Source: Verrucomicrobiales bacterium
GTDB taxonomy: Bacteria; Verrucomicrobiota; Verrucomicrobiia; Verrucomicrobiales; DEV007
DNA length: 60,307 nucleotides
Direction: 5' to 3'
Assembly (NCBI GenBank): GCA_024638765.1
Contig: JAHEJT010000010.1
Span: 1 to 60,307, forward strand
Below the pieces are notes generated by a model, which had not been told where the DNA came from, ran no database searches, and saw only the letters and a list, made by a program, of their open reading frames with translations. Positions 26,646 to 35,758 of the stretch are shown here, one piece after another (position 1 is the stretch's first letter; every line of letters begins with the position of its first letter). Both the position numbers and the translations under genes were made by a program.

Positions 26646-29021
26646 ATGACCCTAAGGTTCCGTCCAGCACGCCCCCGCGTCAGACTTTGCCTCCTTCTGC
26701 TGACGCTGGCTGGCGCTTCTTTCGTTTCGATCCCGCGGGCGCAGGCGCAGGCGGACGATCTCGAGACTCTCGCGAGTAATATCGAGATCAACAGCCTGGG
26801 CACTTCCTACGACCAGGCGACCGGCGTCGCCAGCGCTGTCGGCGAAGTGGAGATCAAATACGAGGACGTTGAGATCTACGCAGACAAGGCGGAGTTCCAT
26901 CGCACCACCGGGGACATCTTCGCCCGCGAGAACGTGACCATTTATAAAGGCGAGCTGGCTTACAAAGGCGACGCCGCGGTCTATAACATCCAAACGGGCA
27001 AGATCACCGCCAATCACATCCGCAGTTCCGTCGGCCCGGCGCTCTACGACTCCGGTGAAATCAATCTCAATACCGAAGATCTCGAGGTCATCAGCACCAC
27101 TGACACCTTTTTCACCACGCACGACAGCGTTAATCCCAATTATCATCTCAAGGCTAAAACGGTCGATATTTATCCGGACGACCGCATCGTCTTCCGCAAC
27201 GTCAAGATTTACGCCGGCAAAGTTCCCGTCCTTTGGCTTCCCTACCTCTCCCAACCATTCGACGACCAGCTCGGATACACCTTCACCCCGGGATACACCA
27301 GCACCTGGGGAGCGTTCCTTCTCAACCAGTACGGCATCCTGGTCGGCGATCACTCCCTGATGCAGTTCAAGCTCGATCTCCGCAGTGAGCGCGGCGTCGC
27401 GGGCGGTATCGACGTTTTCTCGATGCGTCACCGCGACAATCCCAATTTCGGCCACCTCGAGCTCTATTACGCCAATGACAGCGACCCCGGGCTGAACTTC
27501 AATTCACTTGAGCGACCCCCGCTCGATAAGGAACGCTACCGTATCGGCCTGCAGCACCGCATCTACATTCCCGGTCCCGAAGAGAGCTCCTTCTACTTTG
27601 ATATCGATATCAACAAGGTCAGCGATGAATTCATGTTGGAGGATTTCTACCCCGAAGAATTCCGCCTTGATCCCCGGCCCGACAACATGGTCAACCTGGT
27701 CCGTCAGACCCCGCGCGGAGAACTCAGCGTCTGGGCACGATTCCGGGCCAACGATTTCTTCCAAACAGATTCCCGGCTTCCGGAGGTCGCCATCGACTTC
27801 ACTCGGCAGCCCATCTTCAACAGCGGCTTCTTTTATGAAGGCGAAAGCAGCGTCGGTATTTATAAGGAAGCCGTCGCGGACACCCGCAGGCCGGAAATCA
27901 TGGCCGACATCGCCGATACCGAAGCTGCGCTCGCGGGCGGCCTGAGCCCCCGCACCGATCCAACCTCCCCCCTCTTCGATCCCCTTTTCGATCCCGCCGA
28001 GAGCGCCACCATGCTCGATGACCTCCGCGCCGCCCTCGTGGACGATGAATTCACCCGCTTCGATACCTATCACCAGATCCTTTATCCTTTCGTCTTCGGA
28101 GACTGGCTCAGCCTCGTCCCCAGAGTCGGCGTCCGCGCCACCGCTTATTCCGACGTCTCGGGCGGTAAAGTCGGTGGATCAGAGACGCGTGTCCTCGGCC
28201 ACGCCGGAATCGAAGCCTCCACCAAGTTTTCCAAGCTCTATCCCAACGCCCAGATGCCAAGATTCGGAGTCAACGAATTCCGGCACATCTTCCAGCCTTA
28301 CCTGAATTACTCTTACCTCGGGGGAGACAATCTTCCGGAAGGATATCCTCTTATCGACCGTTTTGGGCCGACCACGCGGCTCCGGCCCATCGACCCCCAG
28401 CTTTTCACGGCCACCGACGAATTCAGAGAGTGGAATGTCCTCCGCCTTGGTGGCCGCAACCGCCTCCAGACCAAGCGCGACGGCGGCACCCACAACTGGC
28501 TCGAAATCGACACCTTTTTCGAGACCTTCTTTAATGATGCCGAGCTCGACCGGGACTTCTCTAACCTCTTTAACGAAATCCGCTGGTCTCCACTTCCCTG
28601 GGTGCGCCTGGATCTCGATACCCAGTTGCCCGTCTTCAACGACCCCTTTGACTTTACCGAGGTCAACACCGACCTCACCTTCATGCCCAACTCCATCATG
28701 CAGTTCACCGTCGGACATCGCCTTCTCACCGACAACCCCCTCTTCGAAGAAAGCAATCTCGTCAGCCTCTACTCCTACACCAAGCTCACCGAAAACTGGG
28801 GTTTCAGCACCAGCCATCGCTACGAGTTTGAAGACAGCACCATGGAGTGGCAGCAATACAGCCTGCACCGGGATCTCAGCAGCTGGACCGCCGCTGTCGG
28901 CGCCATGGTCCGCGATAACCGGGGAGATGAGGAATACGGCTTCGTATTCACCCTCAGTCTCAAGGATTTCCCCCAGGTAAGCCTCCCCCTCAGCATACTT
29001 CCGGGTGGAGAAAATCGCTGA
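26646..29021 (+). CDS. lptD: LPS-assembly protein LptD-like outer-membrane protein
   Basis: A 791-residue outer-membrane protein that inserts LPS into the outer leaflet. The signal peptide ends AQAQA (about 34). An OstA/LptA-like beta-jellyroll domain occupies about 45-170 (ASAVGEVEIKYEDVEIYADKAEFHRTTGDIFARENVTIY-type repeats). The rest is the beta-barrel with alternating aromatic/polar strands (VPVLWLPYLSQPFDDQ near the domain junction, GFSTSHRYEFED near the end). The two Cys pairs of E. coli LptD are not visible, which is common outside Proteobacteria. Its partner LptE is not in the window. Confidence 0.85.
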   Translation: MTLRFRPARPRVRLCLLLLTLAGASFVSIPRAQAQADDLETLASNIEINSLGTSYDQATGVASAVGEVEIKYEDVEIYADKAEFHRTTGDIFARENVTIYKGELAYKGDAAVYNIQTGKITANHIRSSVGPALYDSGEINLNTEDLEVISTTDTFFTTHDSVNPNYHLKAKTVDIYPDDRIVFRNVKIYAGKVPVLWLPYLSQPFDDQLGYTFTPGYTSTWGAFLLNQYGILVGDHSLMQFKLDLRSERGVAGGIDVFSMRHRDNPNFGHLELYYANDSDPGLNFNSLERPPLDKERYRIGLQHRIYIPGPEESSFYFDIDINKVSDEFMLEDFYPEEFRLDPRPDNMVNLVRQTPRGELSVWARFRANDFFQTDSRLPEVAIDFTRQPIFNSGFFYEGESSVGIYKEAVADTRRPEIMADIADTEAALAGGLSPRTDPTSPLFDPLFDPAESATMLDDLRAALVDDEFTRFDTYHQILYPFVFGDWLSLVPRVGVRATAYSDVSGGKVGGSETRVLGHAGIEASTKFSKLYPNAQMPRFGVNEFRHIFQPYLNYSYLGGDNLPEGYPLIDRFGPTTRLRPIDPQLFTATDEFREWNVLRLGGRNRLQTKRDGGTHNWLEIDTFFETFFNDAELDRDFSNLFNEIRWSPLPWVRLDLDTQLPVFNDPFDFTEVNTDLTFMPNSIMQFTVGHRLLTDNPLFEESNLVSLYSYTKLTENWGFSTSHRYEFEDSTMEWQQYSLHRDLSSWTAAVGAMVRDNRGDEEYGFVFTLSLKDFPQVSLPLSILPGGENR

Positions 29022-29088
29022 TTCCCGCCTCCCGGCCGCCGCTCTCCTGCCACCGAAAGCTTCCCTCTCCTTCGTGAGAAATTGTTGC

Positions 29089-29116
29089 CTGACATTCTCC
29101 CAACCCTCGGTATACT
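29089..29116 (+). promoter_or_regulatory. Sigma-70-type promoter of the UDP-sugar dehydrogenase gene
   Basis: CTGACA (29089-29094), 16-base spacer, TATACT (29111-29116), giving a leader of about 90 bases to the ATG at 29215. Confidence 0.55.
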
Positions 29117-29214
29117 TCCCCCTTTCCGACCGGCCCGAAATCGATGCCGGCCAGGACCCGGGCCCCGTCTCGCCCCCACCAACCAGATAAAGACACCCTC
29201 ACCGGATACGGACA

Positions 29215-30582
29215 ATGATGAATATTACCATCATCGGCTCGGGATACGTGGGACTCACCACCGGCGCCTGCTTTGCCGAAATCGGTCACCACGTCATCTG
29301 TGTCGACAACGACGAAGCCAAGATCGCCAAACTCCTCTCCGGCAGTATCCCCATTTACGAACCCGGCCTCGAAGAAATGGTCACCAACAACGTGAGCTCG
29401 GGCCGGCTCAAGTTCACCACCGACACCGGGGAAGGCGTCGATTTTGCCGACGTCGTCTTTATCGCCGTCCCCACCCCGCCCCAACCCGATGGCAGCGTGG
29501 ATCTTCGCTTCATCGAAAAAGTCGCCCGCGAAATCGCCGCCGTCCTCAAAGATTACAAAGTCATCGTCGACAAGAGCACCGTCCCCGTCAAAACCGGGGA
29601 AAAAGTCGCCGAGACCATCCGCCGCTACGCCACTCCCGGGATCGAGTTCGACGTCGTCAGCAACCCCGAATTCCTCAGGGAAGGTTGCGCTGTCGAGGAC
29701 CTCATGAAACCGGATCGCATCGTCGTCGGCACCAATAGCGATCGCGCGCTCGCCCTGATGCACAAGATCTACGAGCCCTTCGTCGCACCCGTGCTCGCCA
29801 CCGACATCAACAGCGCCGAACTCATCAAGCACGCCGCCAACTCATTCCTCGCCCTCAAGATTTCCTACATCAATGCGGTGGCCGCAGTCTGCGACGCCAG
29901 CGGCGCCGACGTGGAAAAAGTCGCCGAAGGGATCGGAACGGACAAGCGTATCGGCCGCGCCTTTCTCAACGCCGGACTCGGATACGGAGGCTCGTGCTTT
30001 CCCAAAGATATCGCCGCCTTCATCGCCATCAGCGAAGATCTCGGCATCCCCTTCGACCTCCTCAAGGAAGTCCAGGATATCAACGCCCGGCAACTCAAAA
30101 ACTTTATCAAGAAAATTCAGGATGCGCTCTGGGTCCTGCAGGAGAAGAAAATCGCCGTATGGGGTCTCAGTTTCAAGCCCGATACCGATGACGTCCGCTG
30201 CTCCGTTGCCATCGATCTGGTGGATACCCTCGTCAAGGAAGGGGCCCACGTCACCGCTTACGACCCCAAGGCTATGGAGAAAGTTCAGGAACTCGATGTC
30301 AGCGGCAAGATCACGCTCGCCCCCTCGCCCCTCGAGGCCGTGGACGGCGCCGAAGCCCTCGTCATCGCAACCGAGTGGCCCGAATTCGCCGCGGTGGATT
30401 TCGAGGAAGTCCGCAAACGAATGATCACCCCCCTGATCTTCGATGGCCGCAACCTCCTCGATCCCGAACGCATGACCACCCTCGGCTTCCAATACACCGG
30501 TATCGGCCGCGGACTCCATTCCTCCGCACCCGCCGCAGCTGCCGTGGAAACCGCCGCACCGCGTTCCAAGACCCCGGCCTGA
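29215..30582 (+). CDS. ugd: UDP-glucose 6-dehydrogenase
   Basis: A 455-residue UDP-glucose/GDP-mannose dehydrogenase family enzyme that oxidises UDP-glucose to UDP-glucuronate with NAD+. The N-terminal Rossmann motif is GSGYVGL (8-14), followed by TPPQPDGSVD. The family core NPEFLREGCAVEDLMKPDRIVVG (150-172) and the catalytic Cys in GYGGSCFPKD (C261) are present, as is the C-terminal GLSFKPDTDDVRCS. The first two codons are both ATG; the first is used here. It is probably for exopolysaccharide or cell-envelope sugars. GDP-mannose dehydrogenase is less likely given the length and motifs. An rsmB-like gene follows after 18 bases. Confidence 0.93.
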   Translation: MMNITIIGSGYVGLTTGACFAEIGHHVICVDNDEAKIAKLLSGSIPIYEPGLEEMVTNNVSSGRLKFTTDTGEGVDFADVVFIAVPTPPQPDGSVDLRFIEKVAREIAAVLKDYKVIVDKSTVPVKTGEKVAETIRRYATPGIEFDVVSNPEFLREGCAVEDLMKPDRIVVGTNSDRALALMHKIYEPFVAPVLATDINSAELIKHAANSFLALKISYINAVAAVCDASGADVEKVAEGIGTDKRIGRAFLNAGLGYGGSCFPKDIAAFIAISEDLGIPFDLLKEVQDINARQLKNFIKKIQDALWVLQEKKIAVWGLSFKPDTDDVRCSVAIDLVDTLVKEGAHVTAYDPKAMEKVQELDVSGKITLAPSPLEAVDGAEALVIATEWPEFAAVDFEEVRKRMITPLIFDGRNLLDPERMTTLGFQYTGIGRGLHSSAPAAAAVETAAPRSKTPA

Positions 30583-30600
30583 GCCGCGTGCTCTGCCGCC

Positions 30601-31869
30601 ATGAGCCCAGGCCGCAGTTCCTCTCCCCTGCGCCGGGCCTGCCTCGAAGCCCTCACCACCTGGTCCGAAGGATCCCTCTTCGCGGAAACCATCATCGAAA
30701 ACACCGCCTCCCGGCACCGGCTCGACCACCGGGACCGCGCCTTTCTCAACGCCCTGCTCCTCGGCGTCCTCCGCAACCTCTCGCTCCTCGATCACTGGAT
30801 CGATCAGTTGCGCGACGGCCGTACCCGGCCCGCCACCCGCGAGATCCTCCGTGTCGGGTTTTACCAAACTCTCTGCATGCGCGTCCCCGATCACGCTGCC
30901 GTCAATGAAACCGTCGCTCTCGCCCGCAATCCGCAGGAACGAAAACTAGTCAACGCCCTGCTCCGTGAAGCCATCCGCCAGCGCCCGAAACTCCTCGCCG
31001 ATACCGACACGCTGCCGCCGGAGACGCGCTTCTCCATCCCCGAATTCTTCATCTCAAGATGGTCCCGCGCTTTCGGCCCCGAGCATACGGAAGATCTCTG
31101 CAAATGGAACAATACTCCCGCACCCCTTTACATCCGCGTCAACGACCTGCGAGCCGGGGCGCGCGAAGCCGTAGCCGCGCAGGATGTAAAACCCTTCTAT
31201 GCCGATTCGCGCTTCGTCCAAATCGAAGAGCTTCCCGAAAACCTTCTCGCCGATGGCCTGGCCTACGCCCAGGATCCCAGCACCGCCCTGGCCTGCGATC
31301 TCCTCGCTCCCGGCGGCGATGATCGCGTCCTCGACGCCTGCGCCGCACCCGGGGGAAAAACGGCGCTCCTGGCCCAACTCATGGAGAATCGGGGAGAAAT
31401 CGTTGCCTGCGACGCCAGCGCGCGCCGACTCGAAACCCTCCAGGCGAACCTAAGGCGCCTCGCTGTGACCAATACACGCACCCTTGTCTCCGAATTTGGC
31501 GGCGTCGCTTACCCCGGCGAGCTCCACGGAGCGCTCTTCGACCGGATCCTCGTGGATGCTCCCTGCTCCAATACAGGCGTCCTCCGCCGCAGGGTCGACG
31601 TCCGCTGGCGCCTGACCCCGCGAAGTTTTGCGGAAATGGCGCAAGTCCAACGCCGTATCCTCGATTCCAGCCTCCCCCTCCTCCGCCCCGGTGGCAGCCT
31701 CGTCTACAGCACCTGCAGCCTTGAGCCCGAGGAAAACGAAGACCTGGTGGATCAATTGCTGGCATCCTTCCCCGGAACACTCGAACTTCGTGAGACCCGC
31801 CGCACCACCCCCTTCCAGGACGGCATCGACGGCGCCTTCGCCGCCCTCCTCGTCAAAACCACCTCCTGA
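30601..31869 (+). CDS. rsmB: RsmB-family rRNA cytosine-C5 methyltransferase
   Basis: A 422-residue two-domain enzyme. Residues 1-130 are a NusB-like RNA-binding domain (LRRACLEALTTW, FLNALLLGVLRN). The rest is a SAM-dependent Nol1/Nop2/Sun methyltransferase with the SAM loop DACAAPGGKTALL, the catalytic motif VDAPCSNTG and the second Cys in YSTCSLEPEEN. RsmB methylates C967 of 16S rRNA in E. coli; the same site is inferred here. It starts 18 bases after ugd without a Shine-Dalgarno sequence and is likely in the same transcript. Confidence 0.9.
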   Translation: MSPGRSSSPLRRACLEALTTWSEGSLFAETIIENTASRHRLDHRDRAFLNALLLGVLRNLSLLDHWIDQLRDGRTRPATREILRVGFYQTLCMRVPDHAAVNETVALARNPQERKLVNALLREAIRQRPKLLADTDTLPPETRFSIPEFFISRWSRAFGPEHTEDLCKWNNTPAPLYIRVNDLRAGAREAVAAQDVKPFYADSRFVQIEELPENLLADGLAYAQDPSTALACDLLAPGGDDRVLDACAAPGGKTALLAQLMENRGEIVACDASARRLETLQANLRRLAVTNTRTLVSEFGGVAYPGELHGALFDRILVDAPCSNTGVLRRRVDVRWRLTPRSFAEMAQVQRRILDSSLPLLRPGGSLVYSTCSLEPEENEDLVDQLLASFPGTLELRETRRTTPFQDGIDGAFAALLVKTTS

Positions 31870-31879
31870 TCACCTGCGA

Positions 31880-31935
31880 ATCTCCCACCTTCCCTCTTCC
31901 CTGCCCCATCTTCTATCTTCTATCTTCTATCTTCC
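31880..31935. repeat. Heptamer tandem array after rsmB
   Basis: Eight units in exact 7-base register: four degenerate (ATCTCCC, ACCTTCC, CTCTTCC, CTGCCCC) and then three ATCTTCT and one ATCTTCC. It begins just after the rsmB stop codon. Confidence 0.85.
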
Positions 31936-32010
31936 TCCTCCGCCGGCCCAGCCGCCCCACTTTTTACCGTTTACCTTCCCACCTTCCACGGCGGCGTAGC
32001 CGCCTCCCCC

Positions 32011-32295
32011 ATGCTCCGCTCCTGGTTCAACATCATCGCCCTTCTGGTCACCGGCACCCTGACCGGGGTCCTGCTCTTCTTCCTCTGGCGCATCAGTGAC
32101 GGAACCGAACTCCACCGCGTCGAGCGGGATGCGATCCAGTTCCAGCCGCTACCGGAAACACCTCCGTCGCAACCGGACACAACCGCTCCCGAACCGTCTC
32201 AGGCTCAGGATGACAACGAGACTCCGCAAACCGCAACCCCGCCACCGGAACCCGCCGCCGGCGAATCAGAAAAGGAGCAACCCGATTCCGAGTAA
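32011..32295 (+). CDS. Small single-pass membrane protein (hypothetical)
   Basis: A possible 94-residue protein with one hydrophobic segment (about 7-28, NIIALLVTGTLTGVLLFFLW) and a Pro/Glu/Gln-rich acidic tail. No known domain. It has no Shine-Dalgarno sequence and no homologous feature that I recognise. The TM-plus-disordered-tail layout is sensible for a real protein, and codon use resembles neighbours, but a chance frame in GC-rich DNA cannot be excluded. Confidence 0.45.
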   Translation: MLRSWFNIIALLVTGTLTGVLLFFLWRISDGTELHRVERDAIQFQPLPETPPSQPDTTAPEPSQAQDDNETPQTATPPPEPAAGESEKEQPDSE

Positions 32296-32350
32296 TGTCT
32301 CCGGAACAACAATGCGAAATGTTGTTCCACTCCTATTCACAAAGTTCTCC

Positions 32351-32461
32351 CCAAAAAAAGAGAGGGCCGCTCCGAAGAGCGGCCCTCACTATCTATAACA
32401 ACCAATGAAGCAAAACTAATGGAACTTGCAGATGTCTGGGTTCTACAAGATTCGCAACAGT
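32351..32461 (-). ncRNA. Candidate small RNA with own promoter and terminator
   Basis: About 105-110 nucleotides read leftward, from a probable start near 32461 to the U-tract at 32353. It is bounded by a strong promoter (32468-32496) and the terminator at 32353-32387 and lies 350 bases beyond the pnp stop codon. No reading frame with a plausible start is seen in it. The sequence matches no RNA family that I recognise. Confidence 0.55.
32353..32387 (-). terminator. Rho-independent terminator (minus strand)
   Basis: GAGGGCCGCTC (32362-32372), loop CGAA, GAGCGGCCCTC (32377-32387), an 11-base perfect stem. Read leftward it is followed by TC and seven U (32359-32353), a full intrinsic terminator. 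Read rightward there is no U-tract. Confidence 0.85.
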
Positions 32462-32467
32462 GAGATA

Positions 32468-32496
32468 ATATTATGATAACTTTCCCGCTATTGCAA
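32468..32496 (-). promoter_or_regulatory. Sigma-70-type promoter of the candidate small RNA
   Basis: Minus strand: TTGCAA (32496-32491), 17-base spacer, TAATAT (32473-32468). The surroundings are strongly AT-rich. Confidence 0.6.
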
Positions 32497-32811
32497 TGAA
32501 TTTTTTAAAAAAATGCGGTTTTCCCCCCGATGACTGCGTCATTTTGAAGAATACTCTCTAATTTTAGGGGCAAATTTGAGAATTATTCTAAGGACGGGGA
32601 GGCTGCCTTTTATTCACAGTCTCCCTGCCGCTATGGTCCGGGTTATTCACCGTTCCCGGTCCCCGAGAGCAAAATGGCCCCGCCAGCGGCTCCTGACCCC
32701 CGGTTCCCAGACCAATGGCCGCTTCAGGGCCTCAAAACGCCCCGGTTTCCCGGAGATCGGGGGTGGGCGCCCGTTCCAGCACCCACCCCCCTCCTCGAAA
32801 AAGTCCCCTCC
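32497..32811. other. Spacer between pnp and the candidate small RNA
   Basis: A 315-base region with no gene. A GC-rich inverted repeat near 32758-32795 (GGGTGGGCGCC and a near complement) lies about 20 bases after the pnp stop and may end that transcript. The left part is AT-rich. Confidence 0.45.
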
Positions 32812-34944
32812 TCAGCTGGATTCCACGGCCGCGGCTTCGGCCCGCTCTTTCATGGCCGCTTTCCGGCTCATCTTGACGCGTCCCCGGTCATCCACACCGA
32901 TGCACTTGGCCCAGATCACGTCGCCGACCTTGACCACGTCTTCGACTTCCTTGACCCGGAAATCCGCCAGCTCGGAGATGTGAATCATCCCGTCGCGACC
33001 CGGCAGCACTTCCATGAAGGCCCCGAAGTTCGTGGTGGACACCACCTTGCCTTGGTAGGTCTCGCCGACCTCGATTTCCGCAGTGATCTGTTTCACCATT
33101 TCCATGGCGCGCTCGAGGCTCTCTTTCTTGGTCGAGTAAATATGGACCGTGCCATCGTCCTCGATGTTGATTTCCGCTCCGGTCTCGGCCTGGATGCCCT
33201 TGATGACTTTGCCGCCCGGTCCGATCAGTTCCCCGATCTTGTTGGGGTCGATCTTGATCATCTCGATGCGCGGCGCATGCTCGCTCAGCGCTTGCGGAGT
33301 GGAAATGGCCTCATTCATCACGTCGAGGACCTTTCCACGCGCCTCCTTGGCCTGGTGAATGGCTTCTTCGAGAATCCTCAGGGGAATCCCCGGAAGCTTG
33401 AGGTCCAGCTGGTAACCGGTCACACCTTCCGTGGTCCCGCACAGCTTGAAGTCCATGTCCCCGAAGAAATCCTCGCTTCCAATGATGTCCAGGAGCGTGT
33501 TGTAGCGCTTCATGGCGCCGGATTCGTCGAATTCGGTCACCAGGCCCACGGAAATTCCCGCGACCTGCCGCTTCAAGGGAACCCCGGCGTCGAGCAGGGC
33601 CATGCTGGCGCTGCACACCGTCGCCATCGAGGTCGAGCCGTTGGACGACATCACCTCGCTGCTGACTCGCAAGGCGTAGGGAAACTCGTCGGAACTCGGT
33701 ATCACCGGCAGCACAGAACGCTCCGCGAGTGCGCCGTGACCGATTTCACGCCGGTTGATCCCGCCCATGCGACCGGTCTCCCCGACGCTGAACGGCGGGA
33801 AGTTGTAGTGGAGAAGGAACCGCTTGAAGTCGGCTCCACCCGCGTAGTTGTCGAGCATCTGCGCTTCGTCCACCGGGGCCAGGGTCGCCAGCGCCAGGGC
33901 CTGGGTCTCGCCGCGCGCAAAAAGCGCAGATCCGTGCGTCCGCGGAATCAGGCCCGCCTCGCCGCTGAGAGGACGGATGTCCCCGATCCCCCGGCCGTCG
34001 CATCGCCTCCCCTGGTCGAGGACACTGACGCGGAAGACCTTCTTCTTGAGGACATCAAATGCCTGGCTGATGTCGAAATCACCCGCTTCCGGGAACTTCT
34101 CCATGATCTTCTCGGCGACTTCGTCCTGCAGCGCCTTGGTTGCCTTGTGGCGGGCCACTTTGCCTTCCGTGTAAATCGCGGACTCGATCCGGTCACCTGC
34201 GACCTGATACGCGATGTCAACCATCTCCTGGTTCACAGGTTTCAGTTCGACTTCGCGCTTGGGTTTGCCGGCCTTGGCCACCAGCTCCTCCTGCATCGCC
34301 ACAAGAATCTGGACCTGTTCCTGGGCGAAATGCAACGCCCGGATAAATTCGTCCTCGGGCAGCTCATCGGCGTCGCCCTCAATCATGATGACGTCGTTCT
34401 TGCTGCCCACGTAAATGAGGTCGAGATCGCTGAGTTCCCTCTCGCTGTGAGTCGGATTGACTACGAATTGGCCGTCGACGCGACCCACACGGACGGCGCC
34501 TATCGGCCCGGCAAAGGGAACGTCGGAGATGCAAAGCGCCGCGGAAGCGCCGTTCATGCTGAGGATATCGGCGTCGTTTTCGCCGTCCGCGCTCAAAAGC
34601 AACGCAATGATTTGCGTGTCATAAAAATAACCCTTCGGAAAGAGGGGCCGCAACGGCCGGTCGGTCATCCGGCAGGTGAGAATCTCTTTCTCCGTGGGAC
34701 GGCCTTCCCTCTTGAAGTATCCGCCGGGAAAACGTCCCGCCGCAGAGGCTTTCTCTTTGTATTCTACCGAGAGGGGGAACCAGTCCTGGCCCTCGCGGAC
34801 CGATGTCTGGGAGACGGCGGTCACCATCACAATGGTTTCACCGACGGTCACCGTAACCGCGCCGTCGGCCAGATTGGCCATCTTCCCGGTTTCGATCGTA
34901 ATTTCGTTCGAGCCGACCTGGCTCGTGACAGCATTAATGCTCAT
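32812..34944 (-). CDS. pnp: Polyribonucleotide nucleotidyltransferase (PNPase)
   Basis: A 710-residue phosphorolytic 3'-5' exoribonuclease. Two RNase PH domains (about 10-225 and 310-545) are joined by an alpha-helical linker. Family blocks are GQDWFPLSVEYKEKASAAGRFPGGYFKREGRPTEKE-type near residue 55, RCDGRGIGDIRPL and SNGSTSMATVC. A KH domain follows (MIKIDPNKIGELIGPGGKVI-type near 570) and an S1 domain (YQGKVVSTTNFGAFMEVLPG near 625). It acts in mRNA decay. It lies downstream of rpsO in the widely conserved rpsO-pnp order, with a 320-base spacer that may hold the autoregulatory leader hairpin known in other bacteria. Confidence 0.97.
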   Translation of the reverse strand: MSINAVTSQVGSNEITIETGKMANLADGAVTVTVGETIVMVTAVSQTSVREGQDWFPLSVEYKEKASAAGRFPGGYFKREGRPTEKEILTCRMTDRPLRPLFPKGYFYDTQIIALLLSADGENDADILSMNGASAALCISDVPFAGPIGAVRVGRVDGQFVVNPTHSERELSDLDLIYVGSKNDVIMIEGDADELPEDEFIRALHFAQEQVQILVAMQEELVAKAGKPKREVELKPVNQEMVDIAYQVAGDRIESAIYTEGKVARHKATKALQDEVAEKIMEKFPEAGDFDISQAFDVLKKKVFRVSVLDQGRRCDGRGIGDIRPLSGEAGLIPRTHGSALFARGETQALALATLAPVDEAQMLDNYAGGADFKRFLLHYNFPPFSVGETGRMGGINRREIGHGALAERSVLPVIPSSDEFPYALRVSSEVMSSNGSTSMATVCSASMALLDAGVPLKRQVAGISVGLVTEFDESGAMKRYNTLLDIIGSEDFFGDMDFKLCGTTEGVTGYQLDLKLPGIPLRILEEAIHQAKEARGKVLDVMNEAISTPQALSEHAPRIEMIKIDPNKIGELIGPGGKVIKGIQAETGAEINIEDDGTVHIYSTKKESLERAMEMVKQITAEIEVGETYQGKVVSTTNFGAFMEVLPGRDGMIHISELADFRVKEVEDVVKVGDVIWAKCIGVDDRGRVKMSRKAAMKERAEAAAVESS

Positions 34945-35264
34945 TCTTCTGACTTTCTATCTTGGTTTCGTTTCTTAGCTTTTCGTTCTCAAAAATTTCC
35001 GGGGCTTATCCCTTGGCAGTGAGGGCGATATTCCCGGGGCATGTTTCCCGCTGCTCTCAGCGTCGACTCACGGTGTGCGGCGCGGTTCCCAGGAGGCAAC
35101 CCGGCAGAATAGCCAGCCGATCCGTCTCTCCTCCGACAAACCCACCTTCGAGATGGAGTTCACCCGCGGTGTGCGGTCAGCAACGGAAGGTTTCATCCTA
35201 TCCCGATGCGGTGGAGGGGTTTGCAGATCTTGCGCTGTCAGTCCTTGCCTGGCTACCAGTCAAT
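34945..35264. other. rpsO-pnp spacer
   Basis: 320 bases between rpsO and pnp. In many bacteria this spacer carries an RNase III-cut hairpin used in PNPase autoregulation; I see several short GC-rich inverted repeats but no single dominant long stem. No gene is visible. Confidence 0.4.
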
Positions 35265-35522
35265 CTAGCGGCGCAGGTTCAATGACTTCAGCAACTTCTG
35301 GTACCGATCGTTATCCCTGTCAGCCAGGTAATCTAGAAGCTTGCGGCGCCTGGCCACCAGCTTCAACAGGCCGCGTCGGGAGGAAAAATCCTTACTGTGA
35401 TCAGACAGATGCTGCGTAAGGTGATTGATCCGATGGGTCAGAAGCGCCACCTGAACATCGGCGCTTCCCGTGTCACTTTCGTGAAGTTGGAATTCCTTTA
35501 ATTCTATCGTGCTTTCACTCAT
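35265..35522 (-). CDS. rpsO: 30S ribosomal protein S15
   Basis: An 85-residue S15 that binds the central domain of 16S rRNA. Blocks [23 protein letters not shown] and [18 protein letters not shown] are diagnostic, ending in KSLNLRR. The start is the ATG at 35522 ([12 protein letters not shown]); a longer in-frame extension to 35612 reads through likely leader sequence and does not match S15. Only a weak AAGA-type ribosome binding site is seen. It heads the rpsO-pnp pair. Confidence 0.97.
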   Translation of the reverse strand: MSESTIELKEFQLHESDTGSADVQVALLTHRINHLTQHLSDHSKDFSSRRGLLKLVARRRKLLDYLADRDNDRYQKLLKSLNLRR

Positions 35523-35758
35523 TCTTATCTTACTGCCGTCAACGAAACCACCCTGGTTCCGCTCTCCCCAACCCTTGGGGAAGGCCCAATAGAACCATAT
35601 TTTATCCCCCATTCAATGAAAACATTGCCGGAAACCGGAAAATCAACCCGGCCAGGGAGGAAATATTACAACCAAACCGATCCGAAACCCGACCCCAATC
35701 GTATCGTGACCCCGAGTATGCCGTAAATCCCGCCTCGGGAACACCGGCCCGACAGCCC

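Noticed and set aside
32674..35022. A 782-codon open frame on the plus strand over pnp
   Set aside because: pnp has all family domains on the other strand; the antisense frame is a codon-bias artefact.
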